The position numbers and the translations under genes are program-made. 64,000 nt of DNA, taken from Panulirus ornatus (taxonomy: Eukaryota; Arthropoda; Malacostraca; Decapoda; Palinuridae). The stretch covers positions 14,936,096 to 15,000,095 of the forward strand of contig NC_092271.1 in NCBI RefSeq assembly GCF_036320965.1. The letters are read 5' to 3'. Below, one piece after another: positions 40,193 through 55,256 of the stretch. The notes beneath the pieces were generated by a model. It saw only the letters and a list, made by a program, of their open reading frames with translations. It did not search any database and had not been told where the DNA came from. How positions within the stretch are numbered: position 1 is the first letter of the stretch; each line of letters starts with the position of its first letter.

Positions 40193-40631
40193 CACAGGAG
40201 GCGCTGAACGTGTCTGGCCCGCCAAACACCACCTTGGGGCGTGCGGGCGTGTTTTCTAATCTCTGAGAACACCGACTTAGGGAACTGAGTTCGTGTTCTA
40301 ATGGCGATAAACACCATCTTTGGGAGTGTGTGCAGTGTATGTTCTGAGCACGGTGTACACCGTCTTGGGGGCGTTCAGCGCGCGTTCTCATTACAACGAA
40401 CTCCATCTTGGGGTGTTTCACTCTCGTTCTGAGCGCGATGAACAGCGATGAACGACACAGGATCCAGTCTTCGGGCGTCCAGCTATAAGTGCTTGTCTTG
40501 TTAGGAGGGGGTGACCAGCGTAGGCAGAAGACCTGGTGGAATGAACCCGCACCTCCCATCTTGGCCATGTCTCTGGCCCACTGAATCATACACAGTGTGG
40601 GACTTGCTTGTCCCCCCTCGCCCACCCGTGA

Positions 40632-40862
40632 TTTTTTTTTTTTTTTTTTCAAACTGTTCGCCATTTCCCGCGTTAGCGAGGTAGCGTTAAGAACAGAGAA
40701 CTGGGCCACTGAGGGAATATCCTCACCTGGCCCCCTTCTCTGTTCCTTCTTTTGGAAAATTAAAAAAAATTGAGAGGGGAGGATTTCTAGCCCCCCACTC
40801 CCTCCCCTTTTAGTCGCCTTCTACGACACGCAGGGAATACGTGGGAAGTATTCTTTCTCCCT
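40632..40862 (-). mobile_element. SINE-like repeat with LINE-type tail, copy 4
   Basis: A reverse copy with a T-run at its tail side, then ATTTCCCGCGTTAGCGAGG and TAGCGTTAAGAACAGAG, through to TACGACACGCAGGGAATACG near 40840. The extreme TATCCC end is lost near 40860. Confidence 0.82.
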
Positions 40863-40929
40863 GGTGGATTGGTTGGTTAATTTGGTCTTTAGGGCCGGAG
40901 TCATTAAGGGCCGTCATCGACTAGATAGA

Positions 40930-43725
40930 TTCATGGGTGGTTCTCAGCCGGTGGGGGATTGGGACCCCAGGTTGGCCGACTCAAACCGTTGAAATTTTGA
41001 TCTATCTACACACACTCCGATTCTACATAGTAATCTACAGGACATCACACTTTATCGAATATGTCACAGATTAGATTTAGAATAAAGATAAATATCTCAC
41101 TTTTTTATGTGTGAAAATTATTCCATTTATAGTTGTTATCTTTGACTTTTTCTTGTTTTTTTGTTTCTTTGTTTACGTATTATTTGGAATGTAACTTTTG
41201 AGTCAGACAATCTTGGAGAGGGGGGGGGGGGGGACCAGACAGTCTTGGAGAGGTGGGGTATCAGACAATCTTGGAGAGGGGGGGGGGAATCAGACAATCT
41301 TGGAGAGGGGGGTATCAGACAATCTTGGAGAGGGGGGTATCAGACAATCTTGGAGAGGGGGGGGGAATCAGACAATCTTGGAGAGGGGGGTATCAGACAA
41401 TCTTGGAGACGGGGGAATCAGACAATCTTGGAGAGGGGGGAATCAGACAATCTTGGAGAGGGGGGTATCAGACAATCTTGGAGAGGGGGGAATCAGACAA
41501 TCTTGGAGAGGGGGGGGAATCAGACAATCTTGGAGAGGGGGGTATCAGACAATCTTGGAGAGGGGGGAATCAGACAATCTTGGAGAGGGGGGGAATCAGA
41601 CAATCTTGGAGAGGGGGGAATCAGACAATCTTGGAGAGGGGGGAATCAGACAGTCTTGGAGAGGGGGGAATCAGACAATCTTGGAGAGGGGGGTATCAGA
41701 CAATCTTGGAGAGGGGGGTATCAGACAATCTTGGAGAGGGGGGAATCAGACAATCTTGGAGAGGGGGGGGAATCAGACAATCTTGGAGAGGGGGGGAATC
41801 AGACAATCTTGGAGAGGGGGGGGAATCAGACAATCTTGGAGAGGGGGGAATCAGACAATCTTGGAGAGGGGGGGGAATCAGACAATCTTGGAGAGGGGGG
41901 AATCAGACAATCTTGGAGAGGGGGGTATCAGACAATCTTGGAGAGGGGGGTATCAGACAATCTTGGAGAGGGGGGATCAGACAGTCTTGGAGAGGGGGGA
42001 TCAGACAATCTTGGAGAGGGGGTATCAGACAATCTTGGAGAGGGGGGAATCAGACAATCTTGGAGAGGGGGGGAATCAGACAGTCTTGGAGAGGGGGGAA
42101 TCAGACAATCTTGGAGAGGGGGGAATCAGACAATCTTGGAGAGGGGGGATCAGACAGTCTTGGAGAGGGGGGGATCAGACAATCTTGGAGAGGGGGGGAA
42201 TCAGACAATCTTGGAGAGGGGGGAATCAGACAATCTTGGAGAGGGGGGGATCAGACAATCTTGGAGAGGGGGGATCAGACAATCTTGGAGAGGGGGGGAA
42301 TCAGACAATCTTGGAGAGGGGGGTATCAGACAATCTTGGAGAGGGGGTATCAGACAATCTTGGAGAGGGGGGAATCAGACAGTCTTGGAGAGGGAGGAAT
42401 CAGACAGTCTTGGAGAGGGGGGAATCAGACAGTCTTGGAGAGGGGGGAATCAGACAGTCTTGGAGAGGGGGGAATCAGACAGTCTTGGAGAGGGGGGAAT
42501 CAGACAGTCTTGGAGAGGGGGGGAATCAGACAATCTTGGAGAGGGGGGGAATCAGACAGTCTTGGAGAGGGGGGGAATCAGACAGTCTTGGAGAGGGGGG
42601 GGAATCAGACAATCTTGGAGAGGGGGGAACCAGACAATCTTGGAGAGGGGGGAATCAGACAATCTTGGAGAGGGGGGAATCAGACAGTCTTGGAGAGGGA
42701 GGAATCAGACAGTCTTGGAGAGGGGGGAATCAGACAGTCTTGGAGAGGGAGGAATCAGACAGTCTTGGAGAGGGGGGAATCAGACAATCTTGGAGAGGGG
42801 GGGGGGGAATCAGACAGTCTTGGAGAGGGAGGAATCAGACAATCTTGGAGAGGGGGAATCAGACAGTCTTGGAGAGGGGGAAATCAGACAATCTTGGAGA
42901 GGGGGAAATCTGACAATCTTGGAGAGGGGGGAATCAGACAATCTTGCAGAGGAGGGGGAATCAGACAATCTTGGAGAGGGGGGAAATCAGACAATCTTGG
43001 AGAGGGGGAAATCAGACAATCTTGAGAGGAGGGGGAACCAGACATTCTTGGAGAGGGGGAATCAGACAGTCTTGGAGAGGGGGAAATCAGACAATCTTGG
43101 AGAGGGGGGAATCAGACAATCTTGCAGAGGGAGGGGGAATCAGACAATCTTGGAGAGGGGGAAATCAGACAATCTTGCAGAGGGAGGGGGAATCAGACAA
43201 TCTTGGAGAGGGGGAAATCAGACAATCTTGGAGAGGGAGGGGGAATCAGACAATCTTGGAGAGGGGGAAATCAGACAATCTTGGAGAGGGGGAAATCTGA
43301 CAATCTTGGAGAGGGGGGAATCAGACAATCTTGCAGAGGGAGGGGGAATCAGACAATCTTGGAGAGGGGGGAATCAGACAATCTTGCAGAGGGAGGGGGA
43401 ATCAGACAATCTTGGAGAGGGGGAAATCAGACAATCTTGGAGAGGGGGGAACCAGACATTCTTGGAGAGGGGGAAATCAGACAATCTTGGAGAGGGGGGG
43501 GAATCAGACAATTTTGGAGAGGGGGGAATCAGACAATCTTTATAGAGGAGGGATCTGACAATCTTGGAGAGGGGGGGAATCAGACAGTCTTGAGGGGGGG
43601 ATCAGACAATCTTGGAGAGGGAGGGGGGAATCAGTCTTGGAGGAGCGGGGGGGGGGGGGGGTAATGACATACTGACACATAGTGAAGAGGTTGGTGGGAC
43701 AATAAAAGTTGAGAATTACTGAGTT
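40930..43725. mobile_element. Possible hAT-like element containing a G-rich minisatellite
   Basis: The left boundary has GGGTGGTTCTCAGCC. The right boundary, read in reverse, has CAGTAATTCTCAACTTTT. Terminal inverted repeats of the type CAGTGGTTCTCAACC are typical of hAT-family transposons. No transposase frame is present, and no clean 8-bp target duplication is visible. The boundary similarity is about nine of eleven bases, so this is tentative. Confidence 0.35.
41200..43662. repeat. G-rich minisatellite of about 25-29 bp units, over 90 copies
   Basis: The unit is AATCAGACAATCTTGGAGAG plus a G tract that varies from four to twelve bases. AATC/TATC, CAATC/CAGTC and GGAG/GCAG variants form local blocks: CAGTC dominates at about 42360-42780, and GCAGAGG variants appear only after 42940. 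Changing G-run length shifts the phase, yet the unit has no stop in any plus-strand frame, giving open frames up to 794 codons. These are not genes. Confidence 0.97.
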
Positions 43726-43929
43726 AGAACCACGAGCTGAGTAACGTCTGAACACGTGGATCTCCTTCAGGATAACTCTCTGGCCATATATGGTTCTTGT
43801 TTAGACCTGGAAAGGTCACTCTCTTATGACACGAGTTGTTTATTTAAATACGTATTTATGTATCGACTCTTTTTTTTTCCGTTTTCTTTGTTAGCGAGAG
43901 CTGCTTAAGAAGTGAGGTGAGTAGGTTGT

Positions 43930-45268
43930 GGAGGGGTGTTCCGTGAGTCAGGTTGTGGAGGGGTTTCTCGTGAGTCAGGTTGTGGAGGGGTTTCTCGTGA
44001 GTCAGGTTGTGGAGGGGTGTTCCGTGAGTCAGGTTGTGGAGGGGTTTCTCGTGAGTCAGGTTGTGGAGGGGGTTCCGTGAGTCAGGTTATGGAGGGGTGT
44101 TCCGTGAGTCAGGTTGTGGAGCGGTGTTCGGTGAGTCAGGTTGTGGAGGGGTGTTCCGTGAGTCAGGTTGTGGAGGGGTGTTCCGTGAGTCAGGTTGTGG
44201 AGGGGTGTTCGGTGAGTCAGGTTGTGGAGGGGTGTTCCGTGAGTCAGGTTGTGGAGGGGTGTTCGGTGAGTCAGGTTGTGGAGGGGTGTTCCGTGAGTCA
44301 GGTTGTGGAGGGGTGTTCCGTGAGTCAGGTTGTGGAGGGGTGTTCCGTGAGTCAGGTTGTGGAGGGGTGTTCCGTGAGTCAGGTTGTGGAGGGGTGTTCC
44401 GTGAGTCAGGTTGTGGAGGGGGTTCCGTGAGTCAGGTTGTGGAGGGGTTTCTCGTGAGTCAGGTTGTGGAGGGATTCGGTGAGTCAGGTTGTGGAGGGGT
44501 TCGGTGAGTCAGGTTGTGGAGGAGTTCGGTGAGTCAGGTTGTGGAGGGGTTCCGTGAGTCAGGTTGTGGAGGGGTTCGGTGAGTCAGGTTGTGGAGGGGT
44601 TCCGTGAGTCAGGTTATGGAGGGGTGTTCCGTGAGTCAGGTTGTGGAGGGGGTTCCGTGAGTCAGGTTATGGAGGGGTGTTCCGTGAGTCAGGTTATGGA
44701 GGGGTGTTCCGTGAGTCAGGTTGTGGAGGGGTGTTCTGTGAGTCAGGTTGTGGAGGGGGTTTTTCGTGAGTCAGGTTGTGGAGGGGTTCCGTGAGTCAGG
44801 TTGTGGAGGGGTTCCGTGAGTCAGGTTATGGAGGTGTGTTCCGTGAGTCAGGTTGTGGAGGGGTTCCGTGAGTCAGGTTATGGAGGGGTGTTCCGTGAGT
44901 CAGGTTATGGAGGGGTGTTCCGTGAGTCAGGTTATGGAGGGGGTTCCGTGAGTCAGGTTATGGAGGGGGTTCCGTGAGTCAGGTTGTGGAGGGGTGTTCG
45001 GTGAGTCAGGTTGTGGAGGGGTGTTCCGTGAGTCAGGTTGTGGAGGGGTTTCTCGTGAGTCAGGTTGTGGAGGGGTGTTCCGTGAGTCAGGTTGTGGAGG
45101 GGTTCGGTGAGTCAGGTTGTGGAGGGGTGTTCCGTGAGTCAGGTTATGGAGGGGTTCCGTGAGTCAGGTTGTGGAGGGGTGTTCCGTGAGTCAGGTTGTG
45201 GAGGGGTTCCGTGAGTCAGGTTGTGGAGGGGTGTTCCGTGAGTCAGGTTGTGGAGGGGTGTTCCGTGG
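43930..45268. repeat. About 25-bp minisatellite carrying TGAGTCA, about 52 copies
   Basis: The unit is GTGAGTCAGGTTGTGGAGGG followed by GTTCC, GTGTTCC, TTTCTC or TTCG, so unit length varies from about 22 to 28 bp. Nearly every unit holds a perfect TGAGTCA, the AP-1 consensus, and a GTGAGT donor-like word. Confidence 0.97.
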
Positions 45269-46297
45269 ATGCAGATAATTATCATCTATCCACTGGTGCC
45301 ACAGCAGGCTACCTCAGCGGTGATGGAAGGCGTTCTTTTAAGTCCAGTCTCCCGTGGTGGTAGGCGGACACATCATTACACCGATGAGGGACGGTCGTCG
45401 TCTTTTGCCTCAACGTGATCTAATATTCTCCTTAAAAGACTCTTGTCTGTTGGGTGAGTTATGTCACTTCTGGCCGTCAGGTCATGCTGGTCACTGGAGA
45501 GCATGATGCTGCCTCGCCCGGCGACTGCCAGGCGTTGCCACCCTCCCTTCACACACGTCCCGCCACCACCTGTTGAAGCCATTCCCGCCTCCTGACTTCG
45601 TATGGGGATCATAGCAGGGAATTTATGAGGTAATCTTGCGGTTGGTACGTCAGGAGGGACGCTAAGTTACCAAGGTGATGATGACTGCAGACGGAGGCGT
45701 CGGTGGCGGGAGTTGACGATGTTGCTAAAGAGGCGACTGATTCGCTGGCGGAGGCGCCGGCCGTGCTGTGTACTTGTGTTGCGAGAGAAGTTTTTGAAAT
45801 TACGGACGAGTTTGATGATTGATGATTTTAATATCGACAGGTCTAATCTCGGGAAAAAGTCCTCGTTCGGACTGGGTCTTAAATGAAATACAAGGTTTAA
45901 AGATATAGGCAAATAAGGAGAGAAGAGGAAGAAATAATAATTTTTTGGGGGTGAAAAACTTAACTTTTACAAGAGGAAGAATTGGTGAAGGTTTTAAGGA
46001 TGTGTAAGACATAATGTTTACAGAGAGCCAGGCCTACGTAGTTGTTGTGGAAAAACATGAATGGTAAACAACGTGTAGAATTCCAAAGCTTGGAGGTGTG
46101 TGGAAAGAAACAGACATCACAACCTTGAATCACCAACGCGCACATTATCATCATGTGATCCAGCTGACATTGTGACGAATGTGGTCTTGCTCCTGGCGGA
46201 GGTACACATCAGCCAGCTCTCCGTGACTAGAAACCGGGCTAATGGGAAGAGGATCAGCACTGCTGACGGGATTATTGAGGGACGCCTTCATGATGGT
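45269..46297. other. No gene seen
   Basis: Mostly unique-looking sequence with small frames on both strands and no recognisable product. Confidence 0.4.
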
Positions 46298-46468
46298 GCT
46301 GGAAACGTTAGATGTGCTTACAGGTGACGGTGGTGGAAACGTTAGATGTGCTCACAGGTGACGGTGGTGGAAACGTTAGATGTGCTTACAGGTGACGGTG
46401 GTGGAAACGTTAGATGTGCTTACAGGTGACGATGGTGGAAAGGTTAGATGTGCTTACAGGTGACGGTG
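46298..46468. repeat. 34-bp tandem repeat, about 5 copies
   Basis: The unit contains GGTGGTGGAAACGTTAGATG and TGCTTACAGGTGAC. Units differ at one or two bases. Confidence 0.93.
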
Positions 46469-48091
46469 TTGTTGATGGTGATGTTGACGGGGCTTTGAGA
46501 TGCACCGAACGAGGGTGATGGTGTAACTGTTGACGGAAACCAAGGCTGTGTTGATGTTGATGGAGATGTGGTCTGGGTAATGTCTCTTTATGTTGCCTCG
46601 CTCCTCGTCTTTCACTTCTTGTCTCGCTAACAGATCTGTCTCTGTGTCTCTCCAATGCTTCGTTACTGCCCATGTGTCTCGCCTCATTTCTCTCTCACAC
46701 ACAGCGCAGTCCCTCACTTCACATCTCGTGTCTGCTTCTCGCCACCCCGTCATCTCTCTTCATTTCCCGTACCCATCGTCACATCGTCTCTCTGTCTCCT
46801 TATCTCCCACCTGCTTCCTCACTCCCCTCCTCCTATCTGCCACTTCACATTGTTTCACATTTCCTGCTTCCCTCCACGCTCCCTACCTCTCATTCCAGAT
46901 CTCACCCGGTCCTCTCAACACTTCACGCTTATAAATGGCTTTCAGAGGGAAGATGGAAGACTGAAGCGATCAATATATACAGGTCTGACAATCTAGCCAT
47001 CTTGACGGATAGAGACTCTACCCAGACGATCGTCTTCCTCCCCAGGTCTCACCCACACCCCTAAAGGATCCCCAAGCCACTAGGGGGTGGGTGGGAGCCA
47101 GCTATCAGGAACGAGGCTCCTGCGTCGCCAGTCGCTCCTTTCTGGCCATTTCGTCTGTAGACGTGTTTGCGGGTCACACATCCTTGACCAATTTAGGTGC
47201 CAAGTCCGCCTCAGGAGGGCGTGGCCGCTGCTACTCCCCCTCAGGTCACGCTAACTTACCTTATCACCAGTGCTCCTGGTCTGGGTTCGCTCGTAATGTC
47301 TAGGTCTCCTGCACCTCCAGTAGGTTGTGGTGAGATGTGTTGTGCTCCCTGGCTGGGGCAGGTGGATTTTTCATGCTCAGAGTCTGGTATACCCACGGGA
47401 GGGCGCCTGTGCTGGCCTGCTGGGCTTCGGTACTGGGTTGGGGTTCGGTGGCTTGGTGAGGTTCCATCGATACTGCGGTGAGACTGGATAGTGTCGTGAG
47501 GTTCGATACTGGGCTGGGTGGTATGGTGAGGTCCGATTGATACTAAGATGAGGTTGGGTGGCGTGGTGAGGTTCGGTACTGGGATGGAGTTTTGTGTGGC
47601 ATGAGAGGGCAGAATGTTAGGGTGGCTGGTGGAGAGGTATGATAAAGGTCAGTTGGAGTGGCGCGACCGGTGGGGTGGGGAGGAGGCGTGGTGTGTGTGG
47701 TGGTGGAGCGGGAGGCCTTCATTACCTCGTCACGAACATTCACAACAACGTGGCTGGTCCTCGTCCGTGTTTCCGTGCTGAGAATAGATTACCGTTCACT
47801 ATCGGGAGAGGTGCACCCACTCTGTACCCTCCACTCCTGCCGGGAGGATCTCCCTCCAGGACCTCCTTCGTCACGAAGAGAGGCCTTCTGTTATGTGGGA
47901 GTGTGTGCCTTCACGTACGGTGTCGCTGTGCATATCACCACCATTCATCCCTCTGCCGCCTCACCACACGGGCGTCGGGGTGTAAAGGAAGGAAGGAAGG
48001 AAGCCTGGGAGGATGGGCCACTGTGATCAGGTGTGTCATAAGGAAGTTAGGCAGAGCTGCAGGTGTTGTGAAGATCTGGGTGTCGGTTGGA

Positions 48092-48092
<1 letters not shown>
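46469..48092. other. Pyrimidine-rich and degenerate repeat DNA, no gene
   Basis: From 46600 to 46930 the plus strand is strongly C/T-rich. From 47430 to 47640 TGGTGAGGTTCGATACTGGG-like words recur loosely. Three overlapping frames in different phases cover the C/T-rich part, as expected from composition rather than coding. Confidence 0.4.

Positions 48093-48140
<48 letters not shown>
48093..48140. repeat. (TG)n microsatellite
   Basis: A TG run of about 46 bp. Confidence 0.96.
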
Positions 48141-48142
<2 letters not shown>

Positions 48143-48841
48143 GGATGTAAGTATGGATGTAAGGGACACGCCAGCAGGTGGTCAGTTATGTGTGAAGGTG
48201 TGAGTTTATATGGAAGGGGCACGTCAGTGAGTGTGTTTGAAGATGCAATGGTAAATAAGGGGAACGCTGGTCAGCATGTGTCTCGAGGTGTGCAGACCTT
48301 CAGGAGTATTTTCGTTGGAATTTAGTAATGAGGTAAACATACTAAGCACTCGGAGGGGTTAATGGTAGGGTACCTCCCTACCTACGAATACCTGCAATTT
48401 TTTTTGGAAGATTTTGCTAGCGCGTATGTCACACCTCAGGCAAATCCAGAGCTCATAGTTAAAAGTGGTGTAAGTTACATTTTGACGAGTGTTACGTGTG
48501 AGATGCAAAGTGTGAGTGTGTGTGTCTGTGTACCGAAAGCCAGCAACGCACTGGAGGGAAGACGAGGCAACGGGGTGATGAGGGAGACGACGAGCAGGTA
48601 GTAATTGCCTCAGCCTTGGCTTGGCCTGAGGTGCGTCCTGGTCGAACATCAAAGACCTGCGGGTAATGTTCTCCCAGACACTACGCGAGACCTTCAGTAC
48701 CTGGCCAGGATTTACGTCATGTTACTGAGGATACCAAGGTGTTGATTGGTCATTTCTGGAAAACATGATTATGGGTTTATAAGTGATATTATTGCCCGAG
48801 TATTATTGTTATGACCCACCGTGATTTAGGGGTGAGCAATT

Positions 48842-48935
48842 TGGTTCTTTTGAATCATCAGGCGTCTGTTTGAGCCCCATGGTCGGTCCAGGCAGCCAAC
48901 TCAGCCGTTCATTTTCACTTTTGACGATAAGCAGC
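48842..48935 (+). mobile_element. tRNA-like SINE fragment, diverged
   Basis: It contains TCTGTTTGAGCCCCATGGTC, then GGTCCAGGCAGCCAACTCAG and CCGTTCATTTTCA. This follows the same order as the body of the SINE at 39772. Confidence 0.4.
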
Positions 48936-49829
48936 TAGTGCACAACTGGGAGAGGTCGGAATGCCGTCCTTGGGGAAAGAGAAGAAAAGAATGTCAGAGG
49001 GACGTGAGTCCTTTGCCAAGTGGCAGCTACCACGGACAAGGCCGCCTGAGTCAGGAGTTCCTTGGGAAGGGAGGGTGGTCACCAGGTCGGCTACCTTCTC
49101 ACCAGATGACGTGGATGTAATGCTAGCGGAAAGTGATCCTGTTACGGACTCCTGCAGCAGCTGGATGGTTGATCCCTCCACCTGTTGACCCAGCCGTGTC
49201 GTACGGTATGTGTTGTGGGGACGGGACGATTATGACCGTTTCCCCAGCAGGAACTTGCACAGGGAATGGTATGTCGCTGAGACCCAGTCGGGTGGTTTGC
49301 TCTGGTAGGCTGGGATGTAGGGATGGGTTGTAGGGGCTGGCTTTTAGTGTGTCTTCTTGGATGTTGAAGTGGTCTGTCGCGTGGAGGTGTTGTGTTCCGT
49401 GGCTGTCTCGTTGCATCCCAATCATGTCGGTTGTTATCTTCCTGACGAACAACCGAAGCTTCGTTTGCGACTGTCGCAAAACCTCTTTGTGTGATATTGT
49501 CGTAAAATGGAGAGTAGGAGACCGAACAGAACCCTGAAGGACAACGCTGTTGGTAGGTAAGGAAGAGGCGGAGGATCCTCGAATTGTGACGAGGAATAAT
49601 CTGTCAAGAGACGACGGTACACGTGTGAGCAATGTTTACTGTTTCTAATCCTCGGTACAAGTACATACATAGAGTCTAGTCACCAGATCTGTTTGTAATG
49701 TGGACAAGATGGTCACGTAAGGTTGTGTGAGTACACGTTGATGTGGTTTATGTGGTTGCAAATAACTACTGAGGTGATGAAGGCGAACCTTGGCTTAGAT
49801 GTTCGTTATATTGATATACCACAACCCCC
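48936..49829. other. No gene seen
   Basis: Mostly unique sequence. The 169-codon minus-strand frame at 49123-49632 has no recognised domain and overlaps plus-strand frames of similar quality. Confidence 0.35.
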
Positions 49830-49975
49830 TGAACATCAGGGTACGACGCTCGGATGTACTACCCTCGAGTACGATAGTGCAACCCTTGAGCACGACGTTA
49901 TGACACTTGGGTATTATAGCTCGGCCTTTGACTTGACCCTTAAGGGTGTGAGAATCATGTCGTCTCCAGCACCAC
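49830..49975. repeat. Dispersed tandem-arm repeat, copy 3
   Basis: Diverged 21-bp units (CCCTCGAGTACGATAGTGCA, CCCTTGAGCACGACGTTATG) are followed by CTTGGGTATTATAGCTCGGC and GACTTGACCCTTAAGG. This is the same unit-then-core order as 4740. Confidence 0.65.
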
Positions 49976-50438
49976 TGCCACACTGGGTGAACGATGTACA
50001 AGTCGGTCACAGGACGTGTTTGTGTCCACCGTCCTCTTGTGACTGGGTAGAGATATATATTTGTCATATAAGGGTAAGACGATGGTACTGCTGAGAGAGT
50101 GTGGGTGTAGTGTTGTTGTGGCAGGTATGGAGAGATGAAGAGAGAGTTCTTAGTCTTAACAGAATTTTGAAGACAAGGACAAGTAACTAGGTACAGACAA
50201 AGGGATTGAGTTCCATAAGTTGATATAATGTTGGAGTGTGAACCATTAAGGGACAGGCTTCTCTGTAGCTCCTTGTACACATCAGGTTGTATGAGGCCGC
50301 GGGTTGTAGGCGAGTGTCCTCCCCAGCTCCCTGATATGGTACGCTTGGTTGCTATGTGTCCAGTGAGATTTAGAATGTTTTCGGTGAATGATTCGTGATG
50401 ATCCTAATACTTGCAGAGCATAAGTTGAAGTGATTTGG

Positions 50439-50442
<4 letters not shown>

Positions 50443-50512
<70 letters not shown>
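50443..50512. repeat. (TA)n then poly-T at LINE 3' end
   Basis: A TA run leads into about 22 T residues, which is the reverse-strand poly-A tail of LINE copy 6. Confidence 0.95.
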
Positions 50513-53792
<3,280 letters not shown>

Positions 53793-53867
53793 ACAGTGTG
53801 TGTGTGTGTGTGTGTGTGTGACCCCCACCTCTGGCCTCCCACACACACCTGCGGCAGGTGTTCACCT

Positions 53868-53923
<56 letters not shown>

Positions 53924-53936
53924 CACACCTGCACAG
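53793..53936. repeat. (TG)n spacer (CA)n inverted microsatellite pair
   Basis: TG at about 53797-53820 and CA at about 53869-53930 are complementary. The spacer itself has GTGTGTGGGAGG/CCTCCCACACAC complementarity, so the whole can form a hairpin. Confidence 0.92.
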
Positions 53937-54507
53937 TAGATAGGCTGCTTTGGGGCTTGTCAGCCTTTGGCCCGTTATTTTTTTTTTTTTTCCAGGACAT
54001 AAAGGAACACAGGACAAACTGGACTTGTTGAAGTGTGTGGTGTTGCGTCTGGCTGCTAACCGCAGGTGGACGAACACTGGTGATGTATCAGATGAGAACG
54101 AGTCACACAGGAAGGTGTGGGTTGTACTACTGACGGGAACGCGTGCAGCCTCGTTCACCCGAGTGATTGACAGAAAACTTTTGTTGTGTATGTGTTGGTT
54201 GTTTATTGTATTTTAATGTGTTTCAGAAGAGAGAGGGAGACGTAAAGATGAGTCCTGATAGTGCGTGAGTAGAAAGAAAAGGAAAAGAAGAGGAGAGACG
54301 TAAGGATGTGTGTTGAAGATAAAACAGTTGTTCGGTGCTGAAGGACGGTGCCAGAAGAGCACAGGAGTCTGGGTGTTTTCAACCTCGTTTTGAAAATTTT
54401 CGCCACAGACCGAACCTCTGAGGAGGGCGCGTGAGCCAGCAGTGTCTCATGACTGTACCCGAAGCAGAATGTGATTTTCGAGAAGTGAGTACAGTGAGAT
54501 GTGACCG
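53937..54507 (+). other. Possible 5' untranslated/upstream region of the 54508 gene
   Basis: No strong core promoter is visible. A GAAGTGAGTACAG word near 54482 could be a donor site, so transcripts might start differently. Nothing else is supported. Confidence 0.25.
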
Positions 54508-54831
54508 ATGGGGAACAGGGACGGGGTGCAGGGGGACTTGCCGACGTCCATATTCATCCGCTCCCTGCGAGACCACTACTCGAGCCCCTCCCGCCACGAC
54601 CCCGGCAGGTCGGCCAGCATGTGCGAGTGCCAGCGACGCTACAGGAACTCCTCGTCCGCCAGCGCCCCAAACCTGGGCGGCAAGTCCTCCGCCAATGGTG
54701 TCAACAACAACCACAGGCAAGGGCTCAGGGAGAAGGCGGCGCCCAACGACAAGAACGCCAAGCACTTCGGCTTGTCCTCCAACAGATACAAGAACTACAA
54801 GGGCTCGCCCAAGTGGAAGATGGACGGACGG
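54508..54831 (+). CDS. Host gene, candidate first coding exon (108 codons)
   Basis: This is the most gene-like block in the window. It starts ATGGGG, is GC-rich with C/G-ending codons (AACAACAACCACAGG, AAGAACTACAAGGGC) and ends exactly at a strong donor, CGG then GTGAGT, in phase 0. The product begins MGNRDGVQGDLPTSIFIRSL and is Ser/Arg/Asn-rich with a Cys-x-Cys (CECQRR) and a basic end (SSNRYKNYKGSPKWKMDGR). The rest is low in predicted structure. The MGN start could allow N-terminal myristoylation, but residue 6 is not Ser or Thr, so support is weak. I do not recognise the family. The frame was chosen over two overlapping ones because of codon bias and its phase match with 61574-61663. Confidence 0.6.
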
Positions 54832-55089
54832 GTGAGTTGCTTGATTCTGTCTTATTTTCATTCTTGAAGTCTTGATTGATTGAGATGAACACTGGATTCA
54901 ATGTGCTTTTAGAGTGGAGAGACGCACCAGTCTTGTAATACCTGCCCGCGCACACTGGCAGCTGTTATCTTGATGTCACTGTTTTACTTGATGAAGATTC
55001 GTCAAGCCTTAACCTGGTATTGGACGTGGTCTATACGCGACCCAGCTCTACTTCCCTCTTCCCATACGATTAGTATATGTGAGGTTTTG

Positions 55090-55091
<2 letters not shown>

Positions 55092-55136
<45 letters not shown>

Positions 55137-55256
55137 TAATAATAATAATGATGATGATAAGAGTAATAATAATAATAGTAACAATGAAATAATAATGATA
55201 ATAGTAATAATAATAATAATGATAATAATAATAATAATGATGATAATAATAATGAT
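55092..55256. repeat. (AAT)n with (GAT)n interruptions
   Basis: A trinucleotide tract of about 165 bp. Confidence 0.95.

Noticed and set aside
41161..43664. Open frames up to 794 codons in the G-rich array
   Set aside because: All plus frames are open and phase changes with G-run length; this is a minisatellite, not a protein gene.
43936..45162. Repeat-protein-like frames in the TGAGTCA array
   Set aside because: Same cause: a stop-free unit read in all phases.
49123..49632. 169-codon minus-strand frame as a gene
   Set aside because: No recognised domain, no codon bias, and overlapping plus-strand frames of similar length.
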